DNA of 64,000 nucleotides from Paraburkholderia lacunae (GCF_003353175.1 NZ_QHKS01000029.1:1-64000); one strand, 5' to 3'; shown: positions 31,565 through 40,575, numbered from the stretch's first letter. The notes: a model not told the origin generated them from the sequence alone. Numbers and translations: made by a program.

Positions 31565-32215
31565 ATGTTCAGCACGACCGTCTTCGTCCAGGGCTTGCCG
31601 CTGCTCTTGCACGCGGCGCTCGCCACCATCGGCATTTCGCTGACCGGTCTCATGATCGGCTTCTTCGTCGCGATCGGCGTATGTTCGGCGCGGCTCTCCG
31701 CGAACCGCGCGGCGCGCATGTTCGGCGGCGCCTACGTGTTCTTCTTTCGCGGCGTGCCGATGCTGGTGCAATTGCTGCTGGTGTATAACCTGCTGCCGTT
31801 CGCCGGGATCAATGTGTCGCCGGTGGTCGCGGCGATCAGCGCCGTGTCGCTGTGTTCCGCGTCCTATATCGCCGAGATTCTGCGCGGCGGGTTCCTGAGC
31901 ATTCCGCCGGGTCATATCGAAGCCGCCCGCATGCTCGGGCTTTCGCCGTTCGATATGCTGCGGCGAATTCTGGTGCCGCAGGCCTTTCGCCTGACACTGC
32001 CGTCGCTCGTCAACGAAATGGTGCTGCTGATCAAGGCTTCTTCGCTGATCTCGGTGGTGGGCGTGGCCGAGTTGACCCGCACCGCGCAAAATGTCGCCGC
32101 CAGCACTTATCGGCCGCTCGAAGCGTACCTTGCCGCCGGGCTGATTTACTTCGTGATCTGCGGCACGCTGGCGCTCGTTGCGCATGCCGCCGAATATCGT
32201 TTGCAACACGCCTGA
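31565..32215 (+). CDS. Amino-acid ABC transporter permease (HisQ/M type), first
   Basis: A 216-residue inner-membrane permease with about five helices. LTGLMIGFFVAIGVCSARLS is followed by YVFFFRGVPMLVQLLLVYNL (the conserved FRGxPxLVQL box) and IEAARMLGLSPFDMLRRILV (the EAA coupling loop that contacts the ATPase). It pairs with the second permease encoded 23 nt downstream. Confidence 0.9.
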   Translation: MFSTTVFVQGLPLLLHAALATIGISLTGLMIGFFVAIGVCSARLSANRAARMFGGAYVFFFRGVPMLVQLLLVYNLLPFAGINVSPVVAAISAVSLCSASYIAEILRGGFLSIPPGHIEAARMLGLSPFDMLRRILVPQAFRLTLPSLVNEMVLLIKASSLISVVGVAELTRTAQNVAASTYRPLEAYLAAGLIYFVICGTLALVAHAAEYRLQHA

Positions 32216-32238
32216 CGGAACCGCTGTGCGATAAAGCC

Positions 32239-32901
32239 ATGCAAAAACTCGACCCCGCCGTCATCACGCACAACCTTCAACCGATCGCCGCCGGCCTCGC
32301 GACGACGCTAGGCACGTGGGCCGCGGGCGTCGCGATCGGCATCCTGATCGGCTTTCTGATCGCCGTGCTGCAGCTCTTTTGCGGACGCTGGGTGCGAGGC
32401 CTGTTGCGCTTCTACATCGAAGTGTTTCGCGGCACGCCGTTTCTGGTACAGCTGTTTCTGCTGTACTACGGCGGTCCTTCAATCGGTGTCACGCTCGAAC
32501 CGATGACGGCCGGCGTGCTCGGCCTCGGCCTGTACGGCAGCGCGTATTTTGCCGAAGCATTCCGCTCGGGTTTTCAATCGGTGCCGCCGGGACATCTCGA
32601 AGCGGCGTCCTGTCTGGGACTTACGCGCTGGCAAGCCGTGCTGCGCATCCAGCTGCCGCAAATGCTGGTGCTGATCGTGCCCGCGCTGACCAATCTGATC
32701 ATCGTGCTGAGCAAGGAAACCGCGGTGCTGTCGATCGTCACCGTGCCCGAACTCACATTCGTGCTGACCGGCATCGGCTCGGCCACCTTCGCTTTCGTCG
32801 AAACCCTGCTGGTGCTGTGCGTGTGCTATCTGGCGCTGGTCGAGCTGACCTCGCGCGCCGGCATGTGGGCCGAAGCCCGCATCGCGCGCTTCATGGCATG
32901 A
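32239..32901 (+). CDS. Amino-acid ABC transporter permease (HisQ/M type), second
   Basis: A 220-residue membrane protein. The start at 32239 (MQKLDPAVITHNLQPIAAGL) gives the normal family N-terminus; the longer frame from 31852 overlaps the first permease and is rejected. It carries FYIEVFRGTPFLVQLFLLYY, the coupling loop LEAASCLGLTRWQAVLRIQL, and four to five helices. It forms the heterodimeric channel with the first permease. Confidence 0.9.
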   Translation: MQKLDPAVITHNLQPIAAGLATTLGTWAAGVAIGILIGFLIAVLQLFCGRWVRGLLRFYIEVFRGTPFLVQLFLLYYGGPSIGVTLEPMTAGVLGLGLYGSAYFAEAFRSGFQSVPPGHLEAASCLGLTRWQAVLRIQLPQMLVLIVPALTNLIIVLSKETAVLSIVTVPELTFVLTGIGSATFAFVETLLVLCVCYLALVELTSRAGMWAEARIARFMA

Positions 32902-32920
32902 ACGGAATCCGGACCACTCT

Positions 32921-33787
32921 ATGAACGCCATCGCCGACATGCCCTCCTCCGCGTCCGCCGCCGCCGATACGCCGCCCGACGCGCCGCTGATCGAAGTGCG
33001 CGACTTGCGCAAACGCTTCGGCGAAGTCGAAGTGCTGCGCGGCGTGGATCTCGAGATCGCGCGCTCCGAAGTGGTCTGCATCATCGGACCGTCGGGCTCG
33101 GGCAAGAGCACGCTGCTGCGCTGCCTCGCCGCGCTCGAAACCTACGATCAGGGCGACGTGCGCATCGAAGGCGAATTGCTCGGCTATAGCGAGCGCGGCG
33201 GCCAGCGCGTCCGGGCTTCGCAGGGCGAAATCAATCGCGTGCGGCGCAACGTCGGCATGGTGTTTCAGCAGTTCAATCTATGGCCGCATATGACGGCGCT
33301 CGGCAATGTGATGGAAGCGTTGCTGCGCGTGCGTCATCTATCGCGCGACGAAGCACGGCGCCGCGCCAATACGATGCTGGAAACGGTCGGCCTCGCGCAC
33401 AAGGGCGATGCGTACCCGTCGAAGCTCTCGGGTGGCCAGCAGCAGCGCGTCGCGATTGCACGCGCGCTGGCCATGGAGCCGCACATCATGCTGTTCGACG
33501 AGCCGACCTCGGCGCTCGATCCCGAACTGGTCGGCGAAGTGCTGCAAGTGATGAAGCAACTCGCGCGCGACGGCATGACGATGGCGGTGGTCACGCACGA
33601 AATGGGTTTTGCCGCGCAAGTCGCCGACAAGGTCATGTTCATCGACCAGGGCCGCATCGCTGTACAGGGCAAACCGCGCGAAGTCTTTCACGAGGCCGGC
33701 CAGCCGCGCTTGCGGCAATTCCTGCAAAACTATTTCGACCGCAACGCCTTCTGGGCGCGCGGTCCCGACGACGCGCAGCCGCTATGA
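32921..33787 (+). CDS. Amino-acid ABC transporter ATP-binding protein
   Basis: A 288-residue ATPase of the GlnQ/HisP type. Walker A is IIGPSGSGKSTLLRCLAALE, the Q loop MVFQQFNLWPHMTALGNVME, the signature LSGGQQQRVAIARALAMEPH, Walker B IMLFDEPTSALDPELVGEVL and the switch His in VVTHEMGFAAQVADKVMF. The first 25 residues are Ala/Ser/Pro-rich and dispensable. It powers the importer formed by the preceding three gene products and precedes the HutC-type regulator by 56 nt. Confidence 0.93.
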   Translation: MNAIADMPSSASAAADTPPDAPLIEVRDLRKRFGEVEVLRGVDLEIARSEVVCIIGPSGSGKSTLLRCLAALETYDQGDVRIEGELLGYSERGGQRVRASQGEINRVRRNVGMVFQQFNLWPHMTALGNVMEALLRVRHLSRDEARRRANTMLETVGLAHKGDAYPSKLSGGQQQRVAIARALAMEPHIMLFDEPTSALDPELVGEVLQVMKQLARDGMTMAVVTHEMGFAAQVADKVMFIDQGRIAVQGKPREVFHEAGQPRLRQFLQNYFDRNAFWARGPDDAQPL

Positions 33788-33843
33788 GCGCGTACCCGTC
33801 TCCGCCGGCCTCGCGGCACGGACTTTAAGCGCGAGGGCTGCCG

Positions 33844-34647
33844 ATGTCCGCTACTGTGCGCAGCAAAGCTCACGACAAGCCGCTTGCCGCCGCGGCGATG
33901 AAAACCGCGCGCGCGAGCGCCGAGGCGCCAGCCGCGCGCTATGAACAGGTCAAGAGCCACATCCGCCAGATCATCGACTCGGGCGCGCGGCAAGCGGGCG
34001 ACCGTCTGCCCTCCGAACTGGACCTCGTGGCAACGCTGGGCGTGTCGCGCATGACGGTCAATCGCGCGCTGCGCGAACTCACCGATGAAGGCCTTGTCAC
34101 GCGCGTGTCCGGCGTCGGCACGTTCGTCGCGCAATCCAAGCCGCAATCGACGCTGCTGATGATCGCCCATATCGGCGACGAGATTCGCTCGCGCGGCCAC
34201 GAATACCGCTCTGACACCGTGCTGGCGCAACGCGAAACCGCGCCGGTGACGGTGTCGAACGCGTTAGGCCTCGCGCCCGGCGCTTCCGTATTTCATGTGA
34301 TCTGCGTGCATCGCGAGAACGGCCTGCCGGTGCAGCTCGAAGACCGCTATGTCAATCCGGCGATCGCGCCGGAGTTCCTGCAGCAGGATTTCGCGGTGAT
34401 CCGGCCGTCGGAGTATCTGTACGATATCGTACCCGCACACGACGTCGAGCATGTCGTCGACGCGGGTCTGCCGACGCGCGCCGAGGCCGAGTTGCTGGAA
34501 ATCCGCGCTGAGGAGCCGTGCCTGACGCTGATGCGCCGGACCTGGACGAGCGGCGTCGCGGTGACGTTCGCGCGTTTCGTGCATCCGGGCTCACGCTATC
34601 GGCTCGGTTGCCGCTTCTCGCCGGATATCTCGCAGCGGCAAGGCTAA
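33844..34647 (+). CDS. HutC-subfamily GntR transcriptional regulator, paralogue 1
   Basis: A 267-residue regulator. The winged helix (ARYEQVKSHIRQIIDSGARQ, RLPSELDLVATLGVSRMTVN, RALRELTDEGLVTRVSGVGT) is joined to a UTRA ligand domain (DTVLAQRETAPVTVSNALGL; LPVQLEDRYVNPAIAPEFLQ; EPCLTLMRRTWTSGVAVTFA). It closely resembles the convergent paralogue at 34684 (both carry EDRYVNP, LQQDF and GVxRMTVxRALRELT). HutC proteins sense urocanate or similar acids and repress catabolic and transport genes. As last gene of this module it probably controls the importer, and perhaps the divergent oxygenase genes. Confidence 0.9.
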   Translation: MSATVRSKAHDKPLAAAAMKTARASAEAPAARYEQVKSHIRQIIDSGARQAGDRLPSELDLVATLGVSRMTVNRALRELTDEGLVTRVSGVGTFVAQSKPQSTLLMIAHIGDEIRSRGHEYRSDTVLAQRETAPVTVSNALGLAPGASVFHVICVHRENGLPVQLEDRYVNPAIAPEFLQQDFAVIRPSEYLYDIVPAHDVEHVVDAGLPTRAEAELLEIRAEEPCLTLMRRTWTSGVAVTFARFVHPGSRYRLGCRFSPDISQRQG

Positions 34648-34652
34648 CGGCA

Positions 34653-34668
34653 GCGGCGCGAACGCCGC
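34653..34668. terminator. Hairpin between the convergent GntR genes
   Basis: GCGGCG (34653-34658) and CGCCGC (34663-34668) pair around a CGAA tetraloop of the stable CNNG-like type. It sits in the 36-nt gap between the two convergent regulator genes. It is short and without a T run, so terminator function is only likely. Confidence 0.4.
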
Positions 34669-34683
34669 GCGCGTACACGTTGG

Positions 34684-35445
34684 CTAAACGTTCCCCGCCA
34701 GATGGAAACGCGACGCCGGATGCCACAACTGCACCGAAGTCGCGACCGCGTCGCCTACCCACGTGCGGCGCCATAGCTGCAGGCATGGCTCGCCGATCTC
34801 CATCATCAGATGCCGCCGCACGTACGCGTCGGGCTTCTGCGCGTAGATGCGGAACTCCGCGCGCTGGATCGGCGCGAGCCGCACCATGTAGTGATTCGGC
34901 GTCTCGACGGTGAAGTCCTGTTGCAGGTACTCCGGAAACACCAGCGGATTCACATAGCGATCCTCGTACTGGATCGGTTCGCCCTCTTCGCTGTGCACGA
35001 TGCGCGAATGAAACGCCAGGCCCCCGGCGAGACCCAGCGAGTCGAGCGCCTGGGGGTCGTCGCTGGTTTCGAGCATCAGTACGCGCGCCGAATGGCGATG
35101 GCCGCGCGCGGCGATCTCGTCAGCGATATTGCGGATTTCCAGCACCGTCGATTCGTAGTGTTGCGGCGCGACGAAGGTGCCGGAACCTTGCACGCGTGTC
35201 AGCACGCGTTCGCTGGTCAGCTCGCGCAGCGCGCGCGACACCGTCATGCGCGCGACGCCGAATTCCTTGACCAGTTCCGCTTCGGACGGGATCAGCCCGC
35301 CCGGCTTCCAATCCCCTTCGCTGATGCGCTTGAGCACATAGCGCTTGATCTGCTCATAGGCGGGCATCGCCTTGGGTGGTGTGTCCTGACTGCCGTTAAG
35401 GCGGTCCTGCGTGTCTGCGGTTTGCGCGTTTGTAATAGTGTTCAC
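34684..35445 (-). CDS. HutC-subfamily GntR transcriptional regulator, paralogue 2
   Basis: A 253-residue regulator with the same architecture as its neighbour: winged helix (YEQIKRYVLKRISEGDWKPG, PSEAELVKEFGVARMTVSRA, LRELTSERVLTRVQGSGTFV) and UTRA domain (ARVLMLETSDDPQALDSLGL, EEGEPIQYEDRYVNPLVFPE, EPCLQLWRRTWVGDAVATSV). It is transcribed in the same direction as, and 127 nt after, the MIO-less HAL family gene and its ABC importer, so it is the probable regulator of that module. The effector is unknown; a HAL substrate or product is a reasonable guess. Confidence 0.9.
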   Translation of the reverse strand: MNTITNAQTADTQDRLNGSQDTPPKAMPAYEQIKRYVLKRISEGDWKPGGLIPSEAELVKEFGVARMTVSRALRELTSERVLTRVQGSGTFVAPQHYESTVLEIRNIADEIAARGHRHSARVLMLETSDDPQALDSLGLAGGLAFHSRIVHSEEGEPIQYEDRYVNPLVFPEYLQQDFTVETPNHYMVRLAPIQRAEFRIYAQKPDAYVRRHLMMEIGEPCLQLWRRTWVGDAVATSVQLWHPASRFHLAGNV

Positions 35446-35572
35446 GTCGACCTCGTGGGTGGTACGCGGGGGTACACGTTAGGCCGGCTCACCGGCGGAT
35501 AAGCCTGCTCACCGGCACTGTCTCCGTCATCTCGAGTCCAGCAACTCTACCGCTTGAACCTGCCTGTTCAAT

Positions 35573-37210
35573 TTATACGGCGGCCGCCAAACCGTCGTTG
35601 GCCGCGCGGCCTGCGCCGGCGTTCTCCGCAGCGGCACGGCCGGCCACATTCGCCAGATCGGCAACGCCCAGCTGGCGGGCAGCGCTCGTGAGCGCAGGCC
35701 GCATCTTACCCGGGTTCGGCAGCGGTGGCGGCGCGTCGTCGGCGATCATGCGAAACGCGATGCTCATGTCGTCGGCGAGCGGCCGGTCGTCGCGATAGGT
35801 CGGCACGGCGCTGCGCACGCGTTGCCACAGCGCGTCGGTGTAGGGCGCGCGCGGCGCCTCGATGCTCTGCAGGTCGTAGGCCTGCGCCGCGGCCAGTAAT
35901 TCGATCGCCACGATGCGCCCGGCGTTGTCGACGATCTCCAGCGCTTTGAGCGCGGCGGGCGTGGCGTGGCACAGGTGATCTTCCTGCAAGCCGGACGTGA
36001 TGCCGCCGTCGAGGCTCGCGGGCATCGCCAGACGCCGGTTCTGAGCAACCAGCGAAGCCGCCGTGTACTGCGCGATCATGAAGCCCGAGCAGGTGCCGCC
36101 CGGCTCCGCGAGAAACGCCGGCAAGCCGCTCACCAGCGGATTGACGAGACGATCCAGACGCCGCTCGGCCATCGCGGCGACCTGGGCGATCGCGGTGGCG
36201 AGGCTGTCCATTGCCAGCGCGATCGACGCGCCGACCGCATGCGCCTGCGAATAGACGCGCGGCGCCTCAGGAGTGCCGGCGACGATCGGGTTGTCGGTGA
36301 TCGACGCGAGTTCGCGGTTGAGCACATCCGCGGTCGCGGCCAGCACGTCGCGCGCGGCGCCGTGCACATGCGGAACGGTCCGCAAGCTCAACGGGTCTTG
36401 CGTGCGCTGGCCGACCACCGCGGCGAGAATGCCGCTGTCGGCGAGCGCCGTGCGCATCCGTTCGCCGACCAGGCTCAGGCCGGGCGAGATGCGCAATGCC
36501 AGCGAATCGGCATCGAACGCGGCGAGCTGGCCTCGCAGATTCTCGAAGCTCATCGCGGCAACCACGTCGCTCCAGTCGAGCAGGCGCTCGGCGCGCGCCA
36601 GCGCCAATGCCGCGAGACCTGTCACGCACGGCGTGCCGTTGACGAGGCTCAAGCCTTCCTTGGCGCCGAGCACCAGCGGTTCGAGCCCGAGCATCCGCAA
36701 CGCGTCGCGCCCTTTGAGCCGTTCGCCCCGATAGCGCACATAGCCTTCGCCGATGCAGACCAGCGCGATATGCGCCATATGGCTCAGGTACCCGACCGAG
36801 CCGAACGCCGGCACTTCAGGCAGGCAACCGGCATTGAGCAGCGCGACGAGCTGATCCGCGACTTCGAGGCGAATCCCCGAATGCCCGTGCGCAAAATTGT
36901 TGACGGCCGCCGCCATGATCGCGCGCGTCTCGGCGACACCGAGCGGCGCGCCGACGCCGACTGCATGGCTCATCAGAATGTTGCGCGACAACGTGTGCTG
37001 CTCGGACGGCGACACGATCACGTCGCACAACGCGCCAACGCCGGTATTCACGCCATACGCGCGAATCCCGCGCTCGACGATCTGTTCGACGAGCACCCGC
37101 GCCGCCGCGATGCGCGCGCGGGCCTCGGCGGAAAGTTCGAGCGGCTCGCCGGCGGCAACGGCCGCCACCTGAGCCCAGTCGAGAGGACGATTGGAACGGA
37201 TTACGGCCAT
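35573..37210 (-). CDS. Histidine ammonia-lyase (HAL/PAL) family protein lacking the MIO-forming Ala-Ser-Gly
   Basis: A 545-residue all-helical lyase-fold protein. Family hallmarks are intact: AYGVNTGVGALCDVIVS (catalytic Tyr52), RNILMSHAVGVGAPLG, SLVNGTPCVTGLAAL (Asn191), QDPLSLRTVPHVHG (Gln271, Arg277), ITDNPIV, SGFMIAQYTAASLVAQNR and LQEDHLCHA (Glu410). In the family the next element after GSVG is ASGDLAPLSH, whose Ala-Ser-Gly cyclises to MIO. Here GSVG (137-140) runs directly into YLSHMAH (141-147), three residues shorter. The Tyr of QDxYS is Leu. It is last after the ABC importer (24-nt gap), so the importer probably supplies its substrate. Ordinary histidine deamination is unlikely. No hutU, hutI or hutG is present. 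Confidence 0.85.
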   Translation of the reverse strand: MAVIRSNRPLDWAQVAAVAAGEPLELSAEARARIAAARVLVEQIVERGIRAYGVNTGVGALCDVIVSPSEQHTLSRNILMSHAVGVGAPLGVAETRAIMAAAVNNFAHGHSGIRLEVADQLVALLNAGCLPEVPAFGSVGYLSHMAHIALVCIGEGYVRYRGERLKGRDALRMLGLEPLVLGAKEGLSLVNGTPCVTGLAALALARAERLLDWSDVVAAMSFENLRGQLAAFDADSLALRISPGLSLVGERMRTALADSGILAAVVGQRTQDPLSLRTVPHVHGAARDVLAATADVLNRELASITDNPIVAGTPEAPRVYSQAHAVGASIALAMDSLATAIAQVAAMAERRLDRLVNPLVSGLPAFLAEPGGTCSGFMIAQYTAASLVAQNRRLAMPASLDGGITSGLQEDHLCHATPAALKALEIVDNAGRIVAIELLAAAQAYDLQSIEAPRAPYTDALWQRVRSAVPTYRDDRPLADDMSIAFRMIADDAPPPLPNPGKMRPALTSAARQLGVADLANVAGRAAAENAGAGRAANDGLAAAV

Positions 37211-37233
37211 GATATTGCCCGTCACGTGGTGAG

Positions 37234-38025
37234 TTAGTTGGTGGTGCGGTCGTGGTGGCTCGACACGAATTGCCTGAAGCGCTCGGATTTGCACTCGACG
37301 AACACTTCATCGGGCGTTCCGTCTGCTTCAACCTGGCCTTGATGCAGGAACAACACGCGATTCGACACGTGGCGCGCGAAGCCCATTTCGTGCGTGACGA
37401 CCAGCATCGTGCGGCCCTCTTCGGCGAGCGAACGCATCACGCGCAGCACTTCGCCGACCAGTTCGGGATCGAGTGCCGAGGTCGGCTCGTCGAACAGCAT
37501 CACCTTCGGATGCATCGCGAGCGCACGCGCGATCGCCACACGCTGCTGCTGGCCGCCCGACAGATGCGCGGGATAGTGGCCGCGCTTTTCCGCGAGGCCC
37601 ACTTTCGCGAGCAGCGCTTCGGCTTCTTCCACCGCTTCGGCGCGGCTGCGCTTTTGCACGCGCATCGGCCCTTCGATCAGGTTCTCCAGCACCGTCATAT
37701 GCGACCACAGGTTGAAGTTCTGGAACACCATGCCGAGTTGCGAGCGCACCCGGTCCACCTGGCGGCGGTCGCTCGGCTGCAGCTTGCCGTCGCCGCGGCG
37801 CTTCATTTTCAGCTCTTCGCCGGCCAGCGCGACCGAGCCGTCATCGGGCGTTTCGAGCAGATTCAGGCAGCGCAGAAACGTGCTCTTGCCCGAGCCGCTC
37901 GCGCCGAGAATCGAGATCACATCGCCTTGATGGGCGTCGAGCGAAATGCCTTTGAGCACGTGATGGTCGCCGAACGACTTATGAATGTTCTTGACCGACA
38001 GTGCAACGGGTGCCGTAGCGTTCAT
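37234..38025 (-). CDS. Amino-acid ABC transporter ATP-binding protein (HisP type)
   Basis: A 263-residue ATPase. Walker A is ISILGASGSGKSTFLRCLNL, the Q loop MVFQNFNLWSHMTVLENLIE, the signature HLSGGQQQRVAIARALAMHP, Walker B VMLFDEPTSALDPELVGEVL, and the switch His is in VVTHEMGFARHVSNRVLF. I use the ATG at 38025 (MNATAPVALSV) because CTGGAG lies 6 nt before it; an in-frame ATG at 38043 precedes this site. It energises the importer encoded by the three genes upstream and is followed by the HAL family gene. Confidence 0.92.
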   Translation of the reverse strand: MNATAPVALSVKNIHKSFGDHHVLKGISLDAHQGDVISILGASGSGKSTFLRCLNLLETPDDGSVALAGEELKMKRRGDGKLQPSDRRQVDRVRSQLGMVFQNFNLWSHMTVLENLIEGPMRVQKRSRAEAVEEAEALLAKVGLAEKRGHYPAHLSGGQQQRVAIARALAMHPKVMLFDEPTSALDPELVGEVLRVMRSLAEEGRTMLVVTHEMGFARHVSNRVLFLHQGQVEADGTPDEVFVECKSERFRQFVSSHHDRTTN

Positions 38026-38059
38026 GGGATTCTCCAGATTCATCCAGTTGGGCGGCCGT

Positions 38060-38815
38060 TCAGGGCGCGGCGCGACGTGCTTCGGTAGTGGCGGAAACCG
38101 GGCGGCTCGGCGCGGCCTGCGTGGGCGCCGCGCGCAGATGGCGAGACAGACGCGTTTCGAGCAGGCCGAGCAAACGCACGATGACGAAATTCAGGAACAG
38201 ATAGATCAGCGCGGCGCAGATGAACACTTCAGTCGTGCGATACGTTTGCTGAATGATCTGTTGCGCGACGCCGGTCACTTCCCACACGGTGACCAGACTC
38301 GCGAGCGCGGTCGATTTGACGAGCAGTACCGCTTCTGTCGAATAGGCGGGCAGACATTGGCGCAGTGCGATCGGGCCGATCACGCGGCGCAGCAGCGCGA
38401 AACCCGACAGGCCGATCGAATAACCCGCTTCGATCTGGCCGACCGGCACCGCCATCAAGCCGCCGCGGATGATTTCAGCGGTATATCCGGCCGTGCACAG
38501 CGCCAGCGATAAAACCGCGCACATGTACGGCTCGCGCAGCACCGGCCACAGGAAGCTCTCGCGAATCACGCCGAACTGCCCCATCCCGTAGTACACGAGG
38601 AACATCTGGATCAGAAGCGGCGAGCCGCGGAAAACGAGAATATAGGCGCGCGCAAAACGGTTCGGCAACCAGTGCGGCGACACGCGCATCGTGACGATCA
38701 CGAGCGAGAGCAAGCCGCCGAGAATCAACGAACAGAAGAACAGTCCGAGCGTGGTCGGCACGGCCGCAAGCAGTTGCCGCAGCGTGTCGAGCAGGAAATC
38801 GAAGTCGAAAGTCAT
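38060..38815 (-). CDS. Amino-acid ABC transporter permease (HisM type)
   Basis: A 251-residue membrane permease. LGLFFCSLILGGLLSLVIVT is followed by YILVFRGSPLLIQMFLVYYG and the coupling loop IEAGYSIGLSGFALLRRVIG; about five helices are visible. The C-terminal 30 residues are Ala/Arg/Pro-rich. It partners the permease encoded just upstream (15-nt gap). Confidence 0.9.
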   Translation of the reverse strand: MTFDFDFLLDTLRQLLAAVPTTLGLFFCSLILGGLLSLVIVTMRVSPHWLPNRFARAYILVFRGSPLLIQMFLVYYGMGQFGVIRESFLWPVLREPYMCAVLSLALCTAGYTAEIIRGGLMAVPVGQIEAGYSIGLSGFALLRRVIGPIALRQCLPAYSTEAVLLVKSTALASLVTVWEVTGVAQQIIQQTYRTTEVFICAALIYLFLNFVIVRLLGLLETRLSRHLRAAPTQAAPSRPVSATTEARRAAP

Positions 38816-38830
38816 GATGTCCGCGGTTCG

Positions 38831-39553
38831 TCAGTTGCGCGCGAAGTTGCGCTTGAAGGACCGGCCCGCGCGTGCTTCAGCGTGGTTGAAGACCCGGTTC
38901 GAGATGCTGGTCATCAGCAGATACAGCGCGCCGCCCACCACGAAGAACGTGAAGTACTGGTGCGTGGACCCCGCCGCAACCTGGCTCGCGCGCAGCAATT
39001 CGGCCAGACCGGTGACGGAGATCAGCGCCGAGTCTTTCAGGCTCAGCTGCCACACGTTGCCGATGCCGGGCAGCGCGAAGCGCAGCACTTGCGGAATCAG
39101 GATGCGACGCGCCATCGTCAGCGTCGGCATGCCGATCGAGCGCGCCGCTTCGAGTTCGCCGCGCGATACCGCGAGCACCGCGGCGCGGTACACCTCGGCC
39201 TGATACGCGCCGGAAATCATGCCGACCGCGAGCGCGCCGATCACGAACGGCGGCACGCCGACAAAACCCTCGGCGCCGAACCATTGGCCGACGGTCGTCA
39301 CGAGCGTCGAGCCGCCGAAGTAGAACAGATAGATGACGAGCAGTTCAGGCACGCCGCGAAACACGGTGGTGTACAGATCGCCGACGACGCGCAGCGTGCG
39401 AAAGCGCGACAGCTTGGCCGCCGCGATGAGCGCGCCGAATATGGCGCCGACGGCGAGCGCCGCCAGCGTCAGCGCGACCGTCATCAACGCTGCCAGCAGC
39501 AGCACGCCGCCCCAGCCTGCCGGCCCGAAACCGAGCATCTCTATCAGAGCCAT
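38831..39553 (-). CDS. Amino-acid ABC transporter permease (HisQ type)
   Basis: A 240-residue membrane permease. LLAALMTVALTLAALAVGAI precedes LYTTVFRGVPELLVIYLFYF and the coupling loop LEAARSIGMPTLTMARRILI. The PELLVIYL variant of the FRGxP box is that of HisQ-like subunits. It forms a heterodimer with the HisM-type subunit. The gene follows the binding-protein gene by 91 nt. Confidence 0.9.
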   Translation of the reverse strand: MALIEMLGFGPAGWGGVLLLAALMTVALTLAALAVGAIFGALIAAAKLSRFRTLRVVGDLYTTVFRGVPELLVIYLFYFGGSTLVTTVGQWFGAEGFVGVPPFVIGALAVGMISGAYQAEVYRAAVLAVSRGELEAARSIGMPTLTMARRILIPQVLRFALPGIGNVWQLSLKDSALISVTGLAELLRASQVAAGSTHQYFTFFVVGGALYLLMTSISNRVFNHAEARAGRSFKRNFARN

Positions 39554-39644
39554 TCCCTACCCCTCATCCATTACGACGGATCGAACCGGCCGGCAGGCGC
39601 GGCGTGACAGCGCGCCTGCCGTGACCTCTATGCGCGACGGCGAA

Positions 39645-40505
39645 TCAAGGCGTGACGTCGGTCTTGAACCACTTGCTGGAGAGTTTCTTGACCGTGCCGT
39701 CGGCGAGCGCGGCGCTGATCGCCGTGTCGAACTTCGCTTTCAGATCGGCGTCCTGCTTGCGGAACGCAAGGCCTTCGCCCGGGCCCCAGATCGGGCCGCC
39801 GATCTTCGGACCGGCCATCACGATCGACGCGGTTTCTTTCTTGTCGATACTGGCGGCGTAGTAGGTCACGTCGTCGAACGAGGCGTCGATGCGGCCGTTT
39901 GCCAGGTCCAGATCGCGCTCAGGCGAAGTCTTGTAGACGCGGATCGTGGCGACGTCCTTGAAGCCGTCGTTGATGAACTTGGTGTAGACCGTGCCCGACT
40001 GGATGCCGATGGTCTTGCCCTTCAGCTGCTTGCGCAAAGCGTCGACGGTGGGCTGATCGGTTTTCGGATCGCCCGTCAGCTTGACGACGCCGGCGGTAGG
40101 CACAGCCTTCGGCAGCACTTTCGCGTCGGTCACGGCGAAGGTCGCGGGCGTGGCCGCATACGGCTTCGAGAACGCGATGATCTTTTCGCGCTCGGGCGTG
40201 ATCGAGATCGCGTCCATCAGCACGTCGAACTTGCCGGCTTGCAGACCGGGGATCATGCCGTCCCAGTCTTGCGCAACGAGGTTGCACTTCAACTGGATGC
40301 GCTCGCACAGATTGGCGACCAGCTCGGGCTCGAAGCCGCCGAGCTTGCCGCCCGGCAAGGTCAGGTTCCACGGCGCGTAGCCGCCTTCCAGTGCGATCGT
40401 CACCGTCTTCCAGTCTTTCGCCTGCACCGGTGCCGCGAAAATGGCCGCGGCGCCGAGGACGGCGCCCATCAATGCTTTTGCTAACGTCGTGCGCTTGAAC
40501 TTCAC
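39645..40505 (-). CDS. Amino-acid ABC transporter substrate-binding protein (HisJ/LAO type)
   Basis: A 286-residue periplasmic protein with a signal peptide (MKFKRTTLAKALMGAVLGAA, cleavage near VQAKD). The mature sequence has TVTIALEGGYAPWNLTLPGG, FEPELVANLCERIQLKCNLV, WDGMIPGLQAGKFDVLMDAI, TPEREKIIAFSKPYAATPAT and DGTVKKLSSKWFKTD, the family 3 binding-protein pattern close to lysine/arginine/ornithine/histidine binders. It starts with GTG, preceded by AAAGGAG at good spacing. It is first in the right-hand module, and a palindromic operator lies 59 nt upstream. Confidence 0.92.
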   Translation of the reverse strand: MKFKRTTLAKALMGAVLGAAAIFAAPVQAKDWKTVTIALEGGYAPWNLTLPGGKLGGFEPELVANLCERIQLKCNLVAQDWDGMIPGLQAGKFDVLMDAISITPEREKIIAFSKPYAATPATFAVTDAKVLPKAVPTAGVVKLTGDPKTDQPTVDALRKQLKGKTIGIQSGTVYTKFINDGFKDVATIRVYKTSPERDLDLANGRIDASFDDVTYYAASIDKKETASIVMAGPKIGGPIWGPGEGLAFRKQDADLKAKFDTAISAALADGTVKKLSSKWFKTDVTP

Positions 40506-40563
40506 GTCGAAACTCCTTTGATTGAGGAAACCACCAAGACGGATTTTTTACCTGCCGCTTAAT

Positions 40564-40575
40564 TTGTATAGACAA
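40564..40575. promoter_or_regulatory. Candidate HutC/GntR operator of the HAL-linked importer, site 1
   Basis: TTGTATAGACAA is a near-perfect palindrome (one mismatch) located 59 nt upstream of the substrate-binding protein start, where a repressor would block the promoter. It is similar but not identical to the GTATATAC sites of the other module, as expected for paralogous HutC-type regulators. Confidence 0.55.
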
